Source: Mugil cephalus (Eukaryota; Chordata; Actinopteri; Mugiliformes; Mugilidae). Taken from it: a stretch of 64,000 nt of DNA. The position numbers and the translations under genes were made by a program. Positions 1-13,330 of the stretch are shown here, one piece after another (position 1 is the stretch's first letter; every line of letters begins with the position of its first letter). Location of the stretch: NCBI RefSeq assembly GCF_022458985.1, contig NC_061770.1, positions 3,411,001 through 3,475,000 on the forward strand, given 5' to 3'. The notes under the pieces were generated by a model that saw nothing but the letters and a program-made list of their open reading frames with translations, did no database searches and had not been told where the DNA came from.

Positions 1-875
1 AACACTGTTGTTTCTAATAAATTAATTTGAGTTTTATACTGTATGTAGAGTGTCCAGTGTCAATTCTTATCTTAATATCACAATACTTCTGAGCTAAAGT
101 TTGCTTAAATTGATGGAACAGGAAGTGGGTTTATCAAACTTTAAAATCCCTTGATTCTGGGATTATTCTCAAGAAGTTGCAACCAGGACCCTGTAATCAG
201 TGATGGTATATCTTTGGTCTTTGATGTCATAGTAATATCATTGTGTTGTCCATTAAATACCTAGGTGAAGCTCCTCCAGAGCCACAAGAGATGTTAAACT
301 ACTAGATTCTTCCATGAAAGTGAAACTAGGGACACTGCGTATATTTCAGACAGAAAATCTGTATAGAAATCTAAATATTCCAACAGTGAGTCTGTGTCAT
401 GCCTACATGTATGGTGGTTGGGACTGGTTGGTGAGATTAGTTTACTCTCTACTGGAGCCCAGAAAAATGCTGTTTAAAATCAGTCCTACAGGAATCATTG
501 TCTGCTTCAACACAATCTAACGTGACCATACCACTGAACACTAAAGATTATGTGGGTGTCCATAACCTGAAACTCTGTAGCAGTAGGTCCTCCAATTTAA
601 ATGAAGATCAGAAAACTGGGTAATTCCGATGAGTAAATGATGTGTTTAAACACTTTAACAATCTTACACCCCTGTATAGGTGTAACTGTCAGGCAAAAGC
701 TTTATAGGTTACACCTATACAAGGGTGTAAGATTGTTTAAGCTTCTCTACCAAAGGAAAACTGAAAACTGAACCTGCTAAGGTACAAGAGAGTAGTCAGA
801 CTGACAATATGAAACAAAATCTGTGATTCAATTCCAGCAGTGTCATTATCACTGGTGTCCATTGTGTTACTATAC
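1..875. other. CEP104 intron 12 (partial), no exon seen
   Basis: This stretch lies downstream of the last CEP104 exon in the window, on the minus strand. I find no open reading frame resembling the rest of the TOG domain or the zinc-finger part of CEP104, so those exons should lie left of the window. The only structure seen is the inverted repeat at 657-737. Confidence 0.6.
657..737. repeat. Inverted repeat, 30-bp arms, 21-bp loop
   Basis: The left arm (657-686) and right arm (708-737) are reverse complements with a single mismatch. Both contain the core TTACACC...GGTGTAA. The arms could fold into a long hairpin in the intron RNA or be the ends of a very short MITE. No clear target-site duplication was seen. 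Confidence 0.85.
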
Positions 876-3800
876 CTGTATGAAGGCGGACGCTGCAGTC
901 CGAACGCGGCTAGCAGAGTCTCCAGTCCTGGTCAGCAGGTTGGGACAGGTCTGCTCCAGGCAGTGGTTGACCTCAGCCCGGCCCAGCCCCAGACCTGGAA
1001 TCAGCTGGCTCAGGATTAACCGCAGAAGCTTTAGTGAGGCGTGGAAAACCTAAGGTAGGAGAAAGATTGAGTCAAGCTCAAAACTTTCCTAAAAAGCTAT
1101 CACCACTGTGAAGTAACTCAGCCGAGGGGCTAGACTTAGACGTGCTAGCAGTGTTTAACTTTAAGCTTGTATACAGGGGGTATGCAGTAACTGTGAACGG
1201 CTACTGGAGATCGATTTATAATGTTTATCTAATAAAGAACAAAGATGCCAACAAATTTTTCTCACAGGTCAGTTGAATAAATAATACACTGAATTCATTA
1301 TCAAAATTACAGGATTACTGTACTAGATACACTCATCAACCACAACATTAAAAGTATCTCCCCACCAGGTCAACACCTTGTGCTGTTCTTCATGTTTTTT
1401 TTTAGCTGTGCTGTGGAAGGCCTCATTGTCCTTCATTAGGAAGTCTCATTGCTATGGGCTGCGGGTGGCTATTCAGCAACAAAATCATTAAAATTATTAA
1501 TGTTATTTCCTTCCCCCATCATTGGTGTTGATGTTGTGGCTCATTGGTATATACAGTATACAGTATATTAGGGCTACATGCAAAGCCAGAGCTGTATTTA
1601 ATAGAGACAAGTGATGTAAAGAGCGTATGTCATAGGCTGTACATGAAATAACTAACTGAAGCACATTTGTGAAGCTGCAAATTAACCAGTTAACATCTTA
1701 ATGGAGCGTTCTGTGTATAAGTGTGGCTAGAAAAATAAACCACTAGAATTACTGAGGCGCTACTTTTTTTCATTACCATACAAGCTGCCCAGAATTACAA
1801 GGCCATGCTTGTCAAAATTGTTTGTTTATAGAAGCCAGCTCTGGGAGAGAGAACTAGAGTTGTGTGCAGCACAGGGGGAACATTGTCAAGGGTGTCCATG
1901 TGTGAGTGTGCACTTATATTTTAATAACACAGATGTTTGTAACAGCAATACAGAGAACAGGATATTGGAGAAGACTTTGACAGTGACAAAGTAACGACAT
2001 CCAGCATGTCTTACTGATGATTTTCAGGCAATTTATCTTTGAGGAACTGACTCACAGATGGGACTTTATCCAAGAGGGCCTTCTTCACCAGGAAAATTGC
2101 AGCTCTTATCATGTTTCTCAACTCCTCCTTGGGAGTGGTGGGTGATACCTCCGAAAGCTTCTTGTATACAGTCAGCAGAGCATCCTCTCTATAACACCAG
2201 GATTTAGAATAGGCTCCAGCAACCTGTGAAAGAATAAAGTACAAGAGTAGTGAAGGGGTTCAGCTGTTGTTACTCTGCTCATTGACTTCAACCTTAAATG
2301 AGCTTGGACCTGATGTTAAAACATCTGTGATGGCAAAGCCAGATTTACATCACTAATAGGTGGAAAATATCAGACTATTACCTCTAACAAAGCTAAAATT
2401 GGATGTTTTCTTTTTCATTTCACCACTCATTTAAATTGAGTTCATCTTCAAGAAAACTTAAACAGGTCCAGCTTTATCTCCATTATCTTCCCCCAAGTGG
2501 TCGCTAGACTTCCACACAACAAATTCAGCAAACACACATTCAAGAGAAAAGACTGAACAGACACTCAAGTCATATTTCTCATTTCCAGAAATAGCTGTCC
2601 ATGCGTTTCACTCTTACATATTCTTACCAAGCTTTCTCCATAGACCTCTATTGGAAGGCTAGCCTCCCTCTGGGCCTTCTCAGTCAGCGGCTCTGCCTCT
2701 CCACCCATCTCAGAGCTTTGTGTCCTTTGCACATCGGATTTGGGGGAGTGCTCTACAGGACTCTGGGCAGCCTCCACTGGCAGATCTTTTCTCTGAAGGG
2801 CTGGCAGAGGCTTTTCATCATAAGGCACACTGACAACCTACCAAAAGAAGGAAAACACACTGGGATCTAATCTTACATATAGAACATTATAAGGTTTTAC
2901 CCTTTTTGTGTTTGGGATTTCTTTTTGTATTTCTGAGCATGTAATAGAGATGTCTCAGTTCGAAAGGAAAGAAATTTGAGCTGCACTTGAAAAGGATGCA
3001 CATTATTTTGAAAAATTCATCAGCTCTCCTCTTGCTCCTCACTAGGATTTGACCAATGAATAGGTCAATCGCTCAACAACAAAATGACAGTGAACGTTGA
3101 ACACCTTTCGTACAAACAGAGGTTCGTGCCAGCCAACTCTGTCTCCTGTGCCCCTGGGCCAACTGGCACCCTGCTACGCAGTCCAAGGCTCAAAGCCCAG
3201 CCATGAGGCCAGGTTGGCAGCCGCAGGAGTCAGCCAACTGTTGCACGCTTTTAATTAAATAGTGAAACCGAAGCCAGTAGTAGGGCCGGTCTTAGTAGGT
3301 GGTGAGTAAAGCACAAAAACCCCCGCTGGTCATAATCTCCCTGTGTGCTCTAGGTATCAATACTACAGAGGTTTGTTCCCAAGGTGCCTCAGTGGAGTAG
3401 ATTATTTAATACAGAACTCTATGCAGGTTACAGGTGTAGCCATCTGCAACTGGATCATCGGTGGGTCTGATCAAATGAGCAAAGTTTCTACTGTTAAATG
3501 TCCACCTGATTGGACATGTTTTATGCTGCATAACAATTCAGTGAAACATTTAAAAAATGGAGTGGCTCACGTCAATCTTGGGTACAGCAGCAGGGGTGCA
3601 AGGTGTCTGAGGTTGACTGCTAAGTTTGGGTGCAGCAGTTTCCGCGGGTGACTGTTGATTTTGATGAGTGTTTGGTTTTTTTGCCTTCTTCCATGTGTCC
3701 GTGGATACAGGGGGCCTAGTGGGGACTGAACGACGACCCGGAGAAGGCAGGAGTGGGGGAGAATACTGGGCTGGGAATGAATCTGCTGCTTTGGTGATCT

Positions 3801-6800
3801 GGTGAGAAATACAGCAAAATTATGTTCAGGCATGATAAGTCACAAATTTCTCCACATTTTATAATTTCCCATCTAGTTCTCCATCTTCTTGTGAGGGTCT
3901 CTGGTCTGGAGTGCTGCATATCTGACCTGTGGAGCTGCCCCAGTCATCATGGCCTCCTCCAGTTGTCCACTCCTACCTGGATTAACAATTCACCAACCTG
4001 CCCATAAAACCTCTTATACTCTCAAACTGTCACATAAGATCAATCATCAGCTATGTGTTATATTATTAGATCCTACATGTTTCCTTCAGCTTGATGTATG
4101 TATCTATGACAGAAGTTTGTTTATCTTGTTTCTCCTGCTCTTCTTTTCTCTCTATCTTCTCTGTTTCTACCTGGCTGGCCTTCGGCAGATGGGTCCCTCC
4201 ATATGAGCTGGGTTCTGCTCAAGGTTTCTTCCTGTTAAAAAGGAAGTTTTTCCTTGCCACCGTCGCCCTCAGGCTTGCTCTGGAGATTTCAGGTTGATTT
4301 TTGTAAAGGGTCTTGAGACAATTGGTATTGTTATTGGCGCTATATAAATTAGCATATAAATGAATAGTTTAAAAACGACAGCACCATGGGCTAAAACCAT
4401 ATTCTTGATCTTTTCTGTCACACAAACAGCGTCCCTTCTGTTACCACATATGTCATAAGAGGTTGGTGACTGACCATTGTCATGTCCAGCAGGTTGTGAA
4501 CTTCCAGCTGCTGGTAGACACTCCTCCTGTACTCCTCCATCACTTCCTTCTTCTTCTTGGCCAGGTCATAGTCTTCCTTTTCGATGGCACATCGCTTCTC
4601 CACATCATATCGAGCCAAACGCTCCCCCACCTGGAAGAGCCAGGGACAAGGACTGGTAAATTCAGTCCTGCAGGCCTGCAGTGATTCTGCACTGCATGTT
4701 TGGACGGATAAACATGGAAGAAGTGTGGACTGACTTTCATGTTTGTGGCCCATTGTTTTTTTTAACTTGATAATTACAGATTATTGCTGTATATATAGAC
4801 TTACTTGCCAGTTCATTAGGTACACAAATGAAAATGACTGCATTCTAATGTAAATGTTAACTCCATGAAGTTTCAGTCATCATGGGGCTTTATAGTTATG
4901 TTATATATGTGCATTAGTTTTCACCTAATGTTTAGGAAAGTGACAGTATATTGATTTATAGGATTTATACTAAATGTAACTAATGACTTGGACTTCTGCT
5001 CTGGCCCATTTAGTCCAGCCCTAGTGCAACAACGGTAAGAGTGCCACATGATGAATCATTGAGATTTACAGGATGGAAATAAACAACTTCCAGTAAGTTG
5101 GACATGTAATTATTACGTAAGGAAATATCTTTAGGCTTAGTTAAGTTGGTGGCCAGGAACCAACGCACTCAAAATGAGTCTCAAATGTGATTCTTCTCTT
5201 TGGGATGAAAGAACTAATCCAAACTACTAGGCTTACACAAATTTATATCAAGGATGTGCAACATTTGGACTTTGACAGACTTTAAAGATACATGAGGGAA
5301 ATTACTTCGTCACAGTAGCTTAGCACATAAAGGACACATTCATAAACTTACAAGTAAAAAGAAAGACAAAATAAAATAAGATTAGATTAAAATAAAAAAA
5401 AAGCATTATCTAGTAATATAAAAATAAAAAGTGTAATAAAAAATGACAGAATTAGCATAATGAACAAATGTACAGTTTTTAATAGCTTGATAATTCACCG
5501 CGTTAATTAAAACTGGGCTGTGAAACTGGAAGTTATATAGCAGTCCAATGCTCCACCTGCAGCCCTTTTGTTTCTCTGTCTTGTATTTTCAGATATCACA
5601 TAACATCGTAAACCATGCCCTGACATCCTGAGGGTGCTCAACAAGGGATTTTCAGCATGACTACTTTAGTACTTGCTTTGTCTGCGATGCTAATATGCGA
5701 ACAAGGTGTTTGTATGTGTGTGTTATCTGGTTACAGAAGGGCTTGTGGCTAGGAGTCGCAGAGACCCTACCCAAGTACCCTCACTGCAGCTGTCGAGCTT
5801 ATTAAGAATTCATGGTCTGCATAGTAACGCTGTATACAAAGGAGGTCAGTAACAGGAATCTGAACAATGTTTAACAACTACTGTTACAAACAGCTGTGAA
5901 TTTACACTACATATTTGTTAAAAGGTGCCCCAAGGTTGCAATTAACAGGAAAAATATAATGCCTAGAAGTGGAAATGGCTATTCTAGTTGTAGTTTACTG
6001 TACGTTGTATGATCCTGATTTTGCTGCCATGAGCAACAATTCAATAAGCTATTTCCTTGAAGGATTAATACAGTATTCTGATTCTGACATTGAAAATGCT
6101 CATAATCCCGAGGACATTTGAAAGTGTGGTGTTAGAATAGTGGAATTGGGCAAAAACATTAAAATTAAGTCCAAAATAGGGTTAAAAACAAGGAATAGAG
6201 ATTTGGGTGTTTTCCTGGGAATTTTTTCCAAGATCTACCAACCTTTGCAGTATCCGTGGATATTTAGCATGTATTTGTTTAAGCATCTGTGCGCCTGTGT
6301 GCTCATGTCCTCCATGTTTGTGCTATAACAAAGACGCATTCACCAAATCCCATTAACACTACAATGTAAATGTCAAAGGTAAATAGTGAAGCCAAACTTT
6401 AAAATGCTGCTGTGGCATGGTAAAAAAGTGTCTTTAGTGTACAAAATATTAGGTGCAAATATAGTGTAGCCAGCTGTCTTCCTCCTGGCAGCTACCTTTT
6501 GTAGATCAGCGATGGCCTGCTTCAAATTCTTGGCCTCCTCAAATTTCTCTAGCCGGACCATGTCCTGCTTTTTTTGGTCCAGGAGACGAATGATGTGTGC
6601 AACTTCAGGGTCCTGGTACATATCAAAGGCCAGGTCATCCAAGGGGGAGATAGATTCACATTTGCTGAAATTAAGACAGGACACAAAGACAGCAAACGTT
6701 GGACATATTAATGCCTAATAATAACATATAGATATAAAAACAGAAGAATCTTTTTTGTGTCTAAACAATATGAGATACTGTCAGCTTAGAACAGGCCAGT

Positions 6801-8110
6801 GCAGAATAGAAAATGTGGCATTACACTCAGCAAATTGTACAGGTTATTGTGCAATTTCTGACCAAAAACACCCCCACCCTTTCCCCTCCACCACCACACC
6901 AGGATTGAGACCCTGAGGTGAAATGTCCCTTGGGGGTCGATATATTAAAAGAGAAAAAATCTAAATGTGTTTTTTCTTTGCGCTGGCGGCCACCTGCATT
7001 TTCTTCCAATGCATGTGACCTTGAATGCTTTATTGGTTGGCTTCCAGACTAAATGGCTCTGTTGGACAATGTTATTGTCACAAGACAAAGAAACCAGAGT
7101 TCAACGGCCTAGCCTCACCCCATGAAGGTCGTGTCCAAAGCAGCTTCCAGCTGGGTACTGTTGAGGTAGTGTTCGATCAGCTGCTCTCTGCTTGGCTGGG
7201 GGTAAACAGATGGACAAATTACACACACGTGTATATACAGCATACTCTCATATTTTGGTTCTCACGAAGACTTCACCATTATTTTCTATTCCCAAATAGC
7301 TTTAGGGTGACCCCGCAACTTCACCCTTTACTTTATCCTAAAACTAACCATTAAGAGTGAGGATCAGCCAGATGTACAAAAACTTGCAATGACAGTAATA
7401 CAAACGTACATACAAGTCACACACACACCCACATACAACCTCACAGTCATTAACCAGAGCTAGCTACATGGCAATGGTGGACTTGCAATCCACTTCACAA
7501 ATATGAAATGAAAATTGTGTAAATGACAAAAAGAAATAAAAATGCACGTAACATGATGAAGGACAAACTTGTCCATAGAACAGGAATTGGATCAATGACT
7601 GTGGCCAACAGAACAAGACCACCACCCCTCCTTGAAGGTGAAGTTCATTTGATTTAATTGTATTATCTCTAAAGCGCCAGATCACAACAGAAGTCATTTA
7701 AGGTTCCCTTTCCTATAGATACCTTGTACCTTATTAATATGAATATGATGTCACATGATGGTCCCCTGTTTAACTAATCCATGAATTATACATTTACCCG
7801 AATTACAAAACCGGTTGTATATCCTAGATTGGCGATATCACTCTTGGTCAGATACAAAAGTGAACAGTGAAAGTGAACTGAATGTTATGAAACGTAGGTG
7901 CTTGTTGCTTTTGATGTATTCTGTGAATTGAAATAATGGCCCCCATGTACCCGGGGAGACAAGTCTGTGAAAGAACAGAACCTGGTATAAACACCAAAAC
8001 CATTTATAAATAAAGCCAGTCAATCAGCCACCTGTGAGGCTGTTGAGTGTTACTTAACTATTATGATGGTCAACAATAGACCATTTTCCCAGAACACACT
8101 GTGACATTTC

Positions 8111-8142
<32 letters not shown>

Positions 8143-11100
8143 ATCAGTTCCCTTCAGATTACTTGTATTGTGTATGCTGGCTCACTGTTGCGGAGTAATG
8201 GGACTGTTGTGTGAAACAGAGCCATTGTAAATTCTAACAATAACACCTGCTCTATTCCTATACTGACGAATAACATACAAATTGGTTTGTTACAAGAGCA
8301 AAAATATCCAGTCTGAGAACAGATAAATGTTTATTAAAAATATAACACATAGATATAAAGTGAGCGTAAACATCACCTGAAATGAAGAATCAGTCCGTTG
8401 GGAGTGGCAAAGAACGGATTGTACGTGTATTTTTTTATATATATAATTTGGGTAAACCAAGCCTTTAAAAGAGCATAAAATTAAGCTTTCTCCCAGTATT
8501 CACAACAGTGTCCCTCTATGGGACAAACACAACTTCCAGCCACAGAGCAGATATAGGAGAACGAGATCTAGTCGACCCTCCAGACAAGATTACTGCTGTG
8601 ATGGAGGTGCTCAGAGTCGGATTAGTGGACCAACAATGTGCAGCCTGTTCGCTGGAATCTGTGTGTGTCTGTGTCTTTGCATGTCTGTCTGTGTGTGTGT
8701 TTCAAGGTGCTCTCTCTCCTCCAGAGTCTGTCTTTCCACAAAACTATCTGATTACAGTGACTAACTAAAGGGCTCCTGTTTGATTACATACTGCGCTCCC
8801 TTTGTGTCTCATTACTACATGCCTGACACATATATACACACCTACCACCGTACATACACCACGCACACGTGTACAAGCCATACAGGCAGTTACAGTGCAT
8901 GTTGTAACCGTATCAGAGAATCCAGTATGTCTTCACAATATAATGGTGCAATGCAGCACCACCAAATACTTTCAAAACATAAAATAAATTACATTAATTA
9001 GTGAATTAGCATTATAATTTTTAAGTCTACATTTTTGTCCATCACCACTAAGTGATTTTATATAAATGATATGAAGAAAACAGAGGTTTCATGGGAACTC
9101 ACTTTACCATTTCTCGTTAATCGATCTGTTTCCATTTTAACATGCTAAACATTCTAACCAGCATAGTGGGTTCACTTTGAGCGGCTGCATAATTGAACTT
9201 CAACCCACCAAATGTCTCACAAAACCACAGCACAACATCACCACCTACTGCCGTACAGATGAAAGTTCAGAAGAGAGCGCTCACTTACGATTGTGTTAAA
9301 AGCATTGGCATCCAAAGAATCTCCCAGAACATTAATGGCAACCAAAGCAACCTGAAACCATAAACAAACGTTGATGGTGGTGAGGTAGCTGAATGAAACA
9401 CAACTGTGAGAAAAAATAAAATATCAATGCATGTGATGAATAGGTGACTGCTGAACAGTTTTTTTTTTTTACATTTGAGAGGGTGGTCCGTGTTGCTGCT
9501 CCAAAGAGCCTCATGCCTTAATCACAACGAAACAACTGCAGCGTTCAAAACACTGAAGGAAATATCTGGAAAATATGCTCTTCTGTAGTGTATATATGAT
9601 GTAAAATATAAGGAAGAGTTTTAACAGAAAGGGCTCCATGCTGAGGTGCTGTGAAAGGTGAAATGAAATATTCTTTTGCTGTTTCAGTTGTTGGTTTTTT
9701 GTGTAATTATAGTTTGTAAATTCTCATTAATACAGTTTAATTACTTCTGGAAGGCTGCTACTAATCAACCACCTTTTTACAACACACAATCAAAACACAA
9801 CCCCACATAACACAAACTGCTTCGAGTGCCAGACTGTATCGGTCAAAGCTAAAAGTACCTGATGATAGTGATTGTGACGGTTGATGTGGTTCCTATGAAA
9901 GGTTATTCTCAGGTACGTTCCAATGGCATCCACATGGACCGACTTCAGCTCTCGAGCTTTGAAACCTGTCTTCTCATTGTCCGACAAAGACACATACCTA
10001 TGGGAGAAAATACAGTTGTTATTTTGGATCAACTTCTCTGCTGTGGCATTCAAGGAATGGGGATGTACAAGAATAAAATCCATTACTTAATGTCACTTTA
10101 GTGGTTACATATTTAGTAGCAGTGAACAGCATCTCTGCATCCAGAGTGGATACATTTTGTTACTACATCTACAAGATATTACTGAACTCATTTGACTTCT
10201 TCACTGTGAATAATATCTCTCACATTGGTTTGGACTTGTAGCTGTCTTTGTAGCTGTCAGTGGGTTGCTAGTGGATATTCCAAGCTCTTTTGTAACATTC
10301 TTGTATTTTTGCCATCCCAAATTTCTCCAAGTGAAACAAAGAGGACATTAACACACTGCTAGTGCATGGACAGAGCTAGCTCTTGTCTTGCCATCATCGC
10401 TCTCTTTTTCTCTCTATTCTATACATCTAAAAATCCGCTGCTCCATCTAGGTTCACCAACTCTCTAAGCTTGATGTCAGCATGGTGAATGTGGTTGAGTT
10501 TACCTGCAGGACTCTGTTTGTGAAGAACTGCACGAAAAACTCCTGTTGGTCAGCGCCTTAATCAAATTGCCTAGAAGTCGTAATTACTTAAACCTGCAAA
10601 TTCAGGCGGCTAAATGTAACTAAGCTAAAAGCCCCACTAGGAAAATAGGAAATAGGAAAATGCTGGGTTAGTGGTAGAAGTACTCAGATTATTCTTATGT
10701 TATAAACTGCAGATCTAAGGGGGTCTGTGCAAAGGGCACAAAAGAAAATCTTCAGTTCTTTGCATGTGCGAAACCCAATAGCTACAGTTGTTTAAGCTCA
10801 ATTTCCTAAAGCGGCCTGTTTTAACCTAATATGCACAAAGCACATAAATATGCTTCAAAACCAAACTCAAAACTCAGTCTGTAGACTCACCCAAGTCTGC
10901 GAAGTTGCGTGGGGAAGGCTGGAGTACTGGTTTCAGGGAGAGTGTCTCCGATATGGAACTCAACCTTGGCTGGGATCAGGTACTGGTGAGCCAGCAGCTG
11001 CAGCTTCCTTACCCTACTTCTTTCCACCAGCTGGAGGGTGATGTGCTGAGGGTAGGAGCACAGCCTGAAAAAGAGTGTTTAATTCACAGAGGCATGAATT

Positions 11101-11369
11101 GCTTTAAGAGGAAAGGATTTTTTAAGAGACAACTAGTTTGTAGCTGTTGAATCTACAGTATTATTGTTTTACAAAAGGAAGAACGGGGAAAGGAAAAATC
11201 AAAAAATGTCTATGTGTATGTCCTACTCTAGCTTACTGTACAGTGAGTTACTGTACCTGCTGGACCTCCAGCCACTGACTGTGGGCGCATGGACCATGAG
11301 CTCCTTGGCACTGAAGTTGTCCTCATGACTTGAAGAGTTGACCACAATGAATCCTATCTTCCTGGGCAT
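876..11369 (-). CDS. CEP104: Centrosomal protein of 104 kDa, N-terminal 557 codons (partial)
   Basis: CEP104 is a plus-end and ciliary-tip protein that binds CEP97/CP110, EB1 and tubulin. Coding exons on the minus strand, in order: 11257-11369, 10891-11064, 9859-9997, 9289-9351, 7119-7195, 6496-6664, 4475-4630, 3571-3798, 2628-2837, 2056-2223, 876-1049. They sum to 1671 bases with matching phases. The start MPRKIGFIVVNSSSHEDNFS and the run RYVSLSDNEKTGFKARELKS mark the N-terminal jelly-roll domain (about 1-165). Exons with SPLDDLAFDMYQDPEVAHII and VEKRCAIEKEDYDLAKKKK form the coiled coil (about 190-295). A Pro-rich, low-conservation linker follows. The last exons, with YREDALLTVYKKL and ASLKLLRLILSQLIP, begin the TOG domain. 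The exon 2056-2223 donor is GTGAGT, not the later GT, because only that keeps frame with the next exon. The C-terminal zinc fingers lie outside the window. Confidence 0.95.
1050..2055. other. CEP104 intron 11, no other gene seen
   Basis: AT-rich intron between the two TOG-domain exons. It has a TATACAGTATACAG-like simple stretch near 1550 and nothing else that I can name. Confidence 0.6.
2838..3570. other. CEP104 intron 9, no other gene seen
   Basis: Intron between the linker exon 3571-3798 and exon 2628-2837. A GC-richer stretch (3120-3250) with repeated GCCAGCCAACT / GCCAACTG words may be an old SINE or local duplication, but I could not assign it. Confidence 0.5.
3885..4362 (+). mobile_element. 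L2-type LINE, 3' end fragment
   Basis: The sequence matches, over most of its length, the 3' end of the longer L2 copy at 57050-60296. Shared words include GTGAGGGTCTCTGGTCTGGAG, CATCATGGCCTCCTCCAGTT and the terminal GGCGCTATATAAAT. It sits in the CEP104 intron between exons 3571-3798 and 4475-4630, on the strand opposite to the gene. The usual (GAATT)n tail is eroded. Confidence 0.85.
4631..6495. other. CEP104 intron 7, AT-rich
   Basis: Long intron separating the two coiled-coil exons. Apart from the A-rich dispersed repeat at about 5270-5470, I see no coding or structured element. Confidence 0.6.
5270..5470. repeat. Dispersed A-rich repeat (reverse of a LINE-like 3' tail)
   Basis: The stretch has GGAAATTACTTCGTCACAG followed by A-rich AAATAAAAT runs and ACAGAATTAGCAT. 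The same order of words recurs at 42470-42630. It resembles the inverted tail of fish LINEs that end in GGGATnAATAAAGTATCTATC. The family assignment is tentative. Confidence 0.5.
6665..7118. other. CEP104 intron 6, no other gene seen
   Basis: A short intron with a C-rich stretch near 6870-6900 and no recognisable feature. Confidence 0.5.
7196..9288. other. CEP104 intron 5 with A tract and GT-rich stretch
   Basis: About 2.1 kb of intron. It holds a 29-base A homopolymer at 8111-8139 and a TGTG/TCTG-rich stretch around 8660-8702. No reading frame here resembles a known protein. Confidence 0.6.
8111..8139. repeat. Homopolymer A tract (29 bases)
   Basis: Uninterrupted A run. It could be the poly-A tail of an old plus-strand retroposed piece, but the upstream flank is not recognisable. 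It is also a likely site of sequencing error. Confidence 0.85.
9998..10890. other. CEP104 intron 3, no other gene seen
   Basis: Intron between the two exons of the jelly-roll domain. No repeat or second gene was recognised. Confidence 0.5.
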
Positions 11370-11879
11370 GCTACTGATGGACACTTATAAAACACAGACA
11401 AGATTTTTATAGCTGATATTTAGAGTTAAGAGTTTGAAGATGGTCAAACAGGCTCGATGAACAATAAGGTTAATTGCAGTTGTTGTAATTATGCAGGTTT
11501 GGATCATTCACATCCAACACATAATGTTCAACTAACGATAAGTTATTTCTCGTCCATATGTTTAATTTAAACCAATAAATTGGATTCTCTATGTGTGTGA
11601 GTTGCAAACTGAAATGTGTCTATGCCATGTAAGTATGTTAGTTTTAGTTTTCTAAATAGTTCTGAATTCGGATTTTCCTTCAATTCTTTAAGTGTTCTTG
11701 TATGGGCACAACATTAGCAATATTTATGCATATTTTGTATTATACTGTAATATGAACATGTGTTCTGTCCTAGAAGCCCATACTTATCATTTAGAAATGC
11801 AGTCAAAATAGATCAATGTAACTACACTTATTTCAACCAAAATATGCTTCATTTACTAGTCAGAAGTAAACACAGACTA

Positions 11880-12846
11880 TATTACCAAAAGTATTCACTC
11901 ATCCAGATAACTGAAATCAGTTCAATCAATTCCAATCACTTCCATGGCCACAGGTGCATAAAATCAAGCACCTAGTCACGTAGGCTGCTTCTACAAACCT
12001 TTTTGAAAGAATGGGTCACTCTCAATCAACCCCAGCTTGGTACTGTGATGGGATGCCACCTGTGCACCAAGTGCAGTCACGAAATTTCCTCGCTACTAAA
12101 TATTCCACAGTCAACTGTCAGTGGTTTTATTACAAAGTGGAAGCAACTGGGAACGACAGCAACTCAGCCATAAAGTGTCAGGCCACGTAAAATGACAGAG
12201 CGGGGTCAGCTGATGCTAAGGTGCATAGTGCACAGAGGTCACCAACTTTAGCAGAGTCAGTGGCAACAGATCTCCAAACTTCATGTGTCCTGCAGATTAT
12301 CTTAAGAACGGTGCACACAGAGCTTCATGGAATGGGTTTCCATGGCCAAGATGATGCATCCCAGCCAAACATCCCCAAGTGGAATGCAAAGTGTCAGATG
12401 CAGTGGTGTAAAGCACCGCCACTGGACTCTAGAGGAGTGGAGACGTTCTTTGGAGTGATGAATCACATGTCTCCATCTGGACCAATCTGGGTTTGGAGGT
12501 TGCCAGTAGAACAGTACTTGTCTGACTGCATTGTGCCAAGTGTGAAGTTGGTGGAAGGGGGAGGAATTTTGGATCATTCCATGCTCTCATCTTTGTGGGA
12601 AGAGCTTGGGAATGACTTCCTTCCTGTTCCAACATAACTGCGCACCAGTGAGTTTGGTGTGGAAGTACTTGACTGGTCAGCACAGAGTCCTGACCTCAAC
12701 CCAACAGAACACCTTTGGGATGAATTAGAGCGAAGACTGTGAGCCAGGCCTTTACATCCAACAACAGTGCCTGACCTCACAAATGTGCTTCTAGAAAAAG
12801 TTGATATGCGCGTAAAGGCAAGTGAGCGAATACTTTTGGCAAAAGA
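11880..12846 (+). mobile_element. Degenerate Tc1/mariner-like DNA transposon
   Basis: The ends carry inverted repeats: CCAAAAGTATTCACTCA at 11887 on the left and the inverse of CCAAAAGTATTCGCTCA near 12840 on the right. In between, the plus strand holds a broken transposase. The best-kept part is the C-terminal signature WSAQSPDLNPTEHLWDELER near 12680-12735, where the third acidic residue of the DDE/D triad normally lies. Stops and frameshifts make it inactive. It sits in the CEP104 intron between the 5' non-coding exon and the first coding exon. Confidence 0.85.
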
Positions 12847-13248
12847 GTACACATTAATAATTTTAACAAAAAAAAATTGAAAATTTCTCAAAGGGAAGTT
12901 GTAGGTAAAAATATTAAAGGGCCAGTTTGCTGCATTAAGTTTAGTATGTGGTATAGTATATCTTCGTGGAATATTACTATCCAGGCTATAAAAGCATACA
13001 TAATATTCCTGAGGAGAACAGACCAGCCCTTCTTGAGGGGGCCGGGGGAGGTATTAGCTAACCGCTAAACTAACTGCTCAATCAGCCTGCATAGCTAACC
13101 TAACATTACCCGTTTCCTGAAGGTATTTTGCCCGGCTAAATTCTGACAAAATGCCCTGACAAGTATCATTCTTTATGTCATAGATTTTGTTATTGTCCGT
13201 CCAGGAGTAAACTGACCTGCTCTTACGTGTATTTCAAAGATATCTTAC

Positions 13249-13330
13249 CACGAACATTACCGTAGTGTTGACAGCTCGTACTCCCATCTCATCTCCATAA
13301 CCACCGCTGACAACAACCATAGCTGACATG
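13249..13330 (-). other. CEP104: CEP104 5' non-coding exon (putative)
   Basis: On the minus strand the sequence just above 13249 ends in a good donor (GTAAGATATC), and no coding start lies between it and the exon with the ATG at 11369. This fits a short untranslated exon 1. Its upstream edge is a guess; the true transcription start is not visible in sequence. A CCAAT word occurs upstream (about 13385, minus strand). Confidence 0.5.

Noticed and set aside
12221-12637. 138-aa open frame on the plus strand
   Set aside because: It is part of the degenerate Tc1-like transposon at 11880-12846, out of frame with the transposase signature, and not a host gene.
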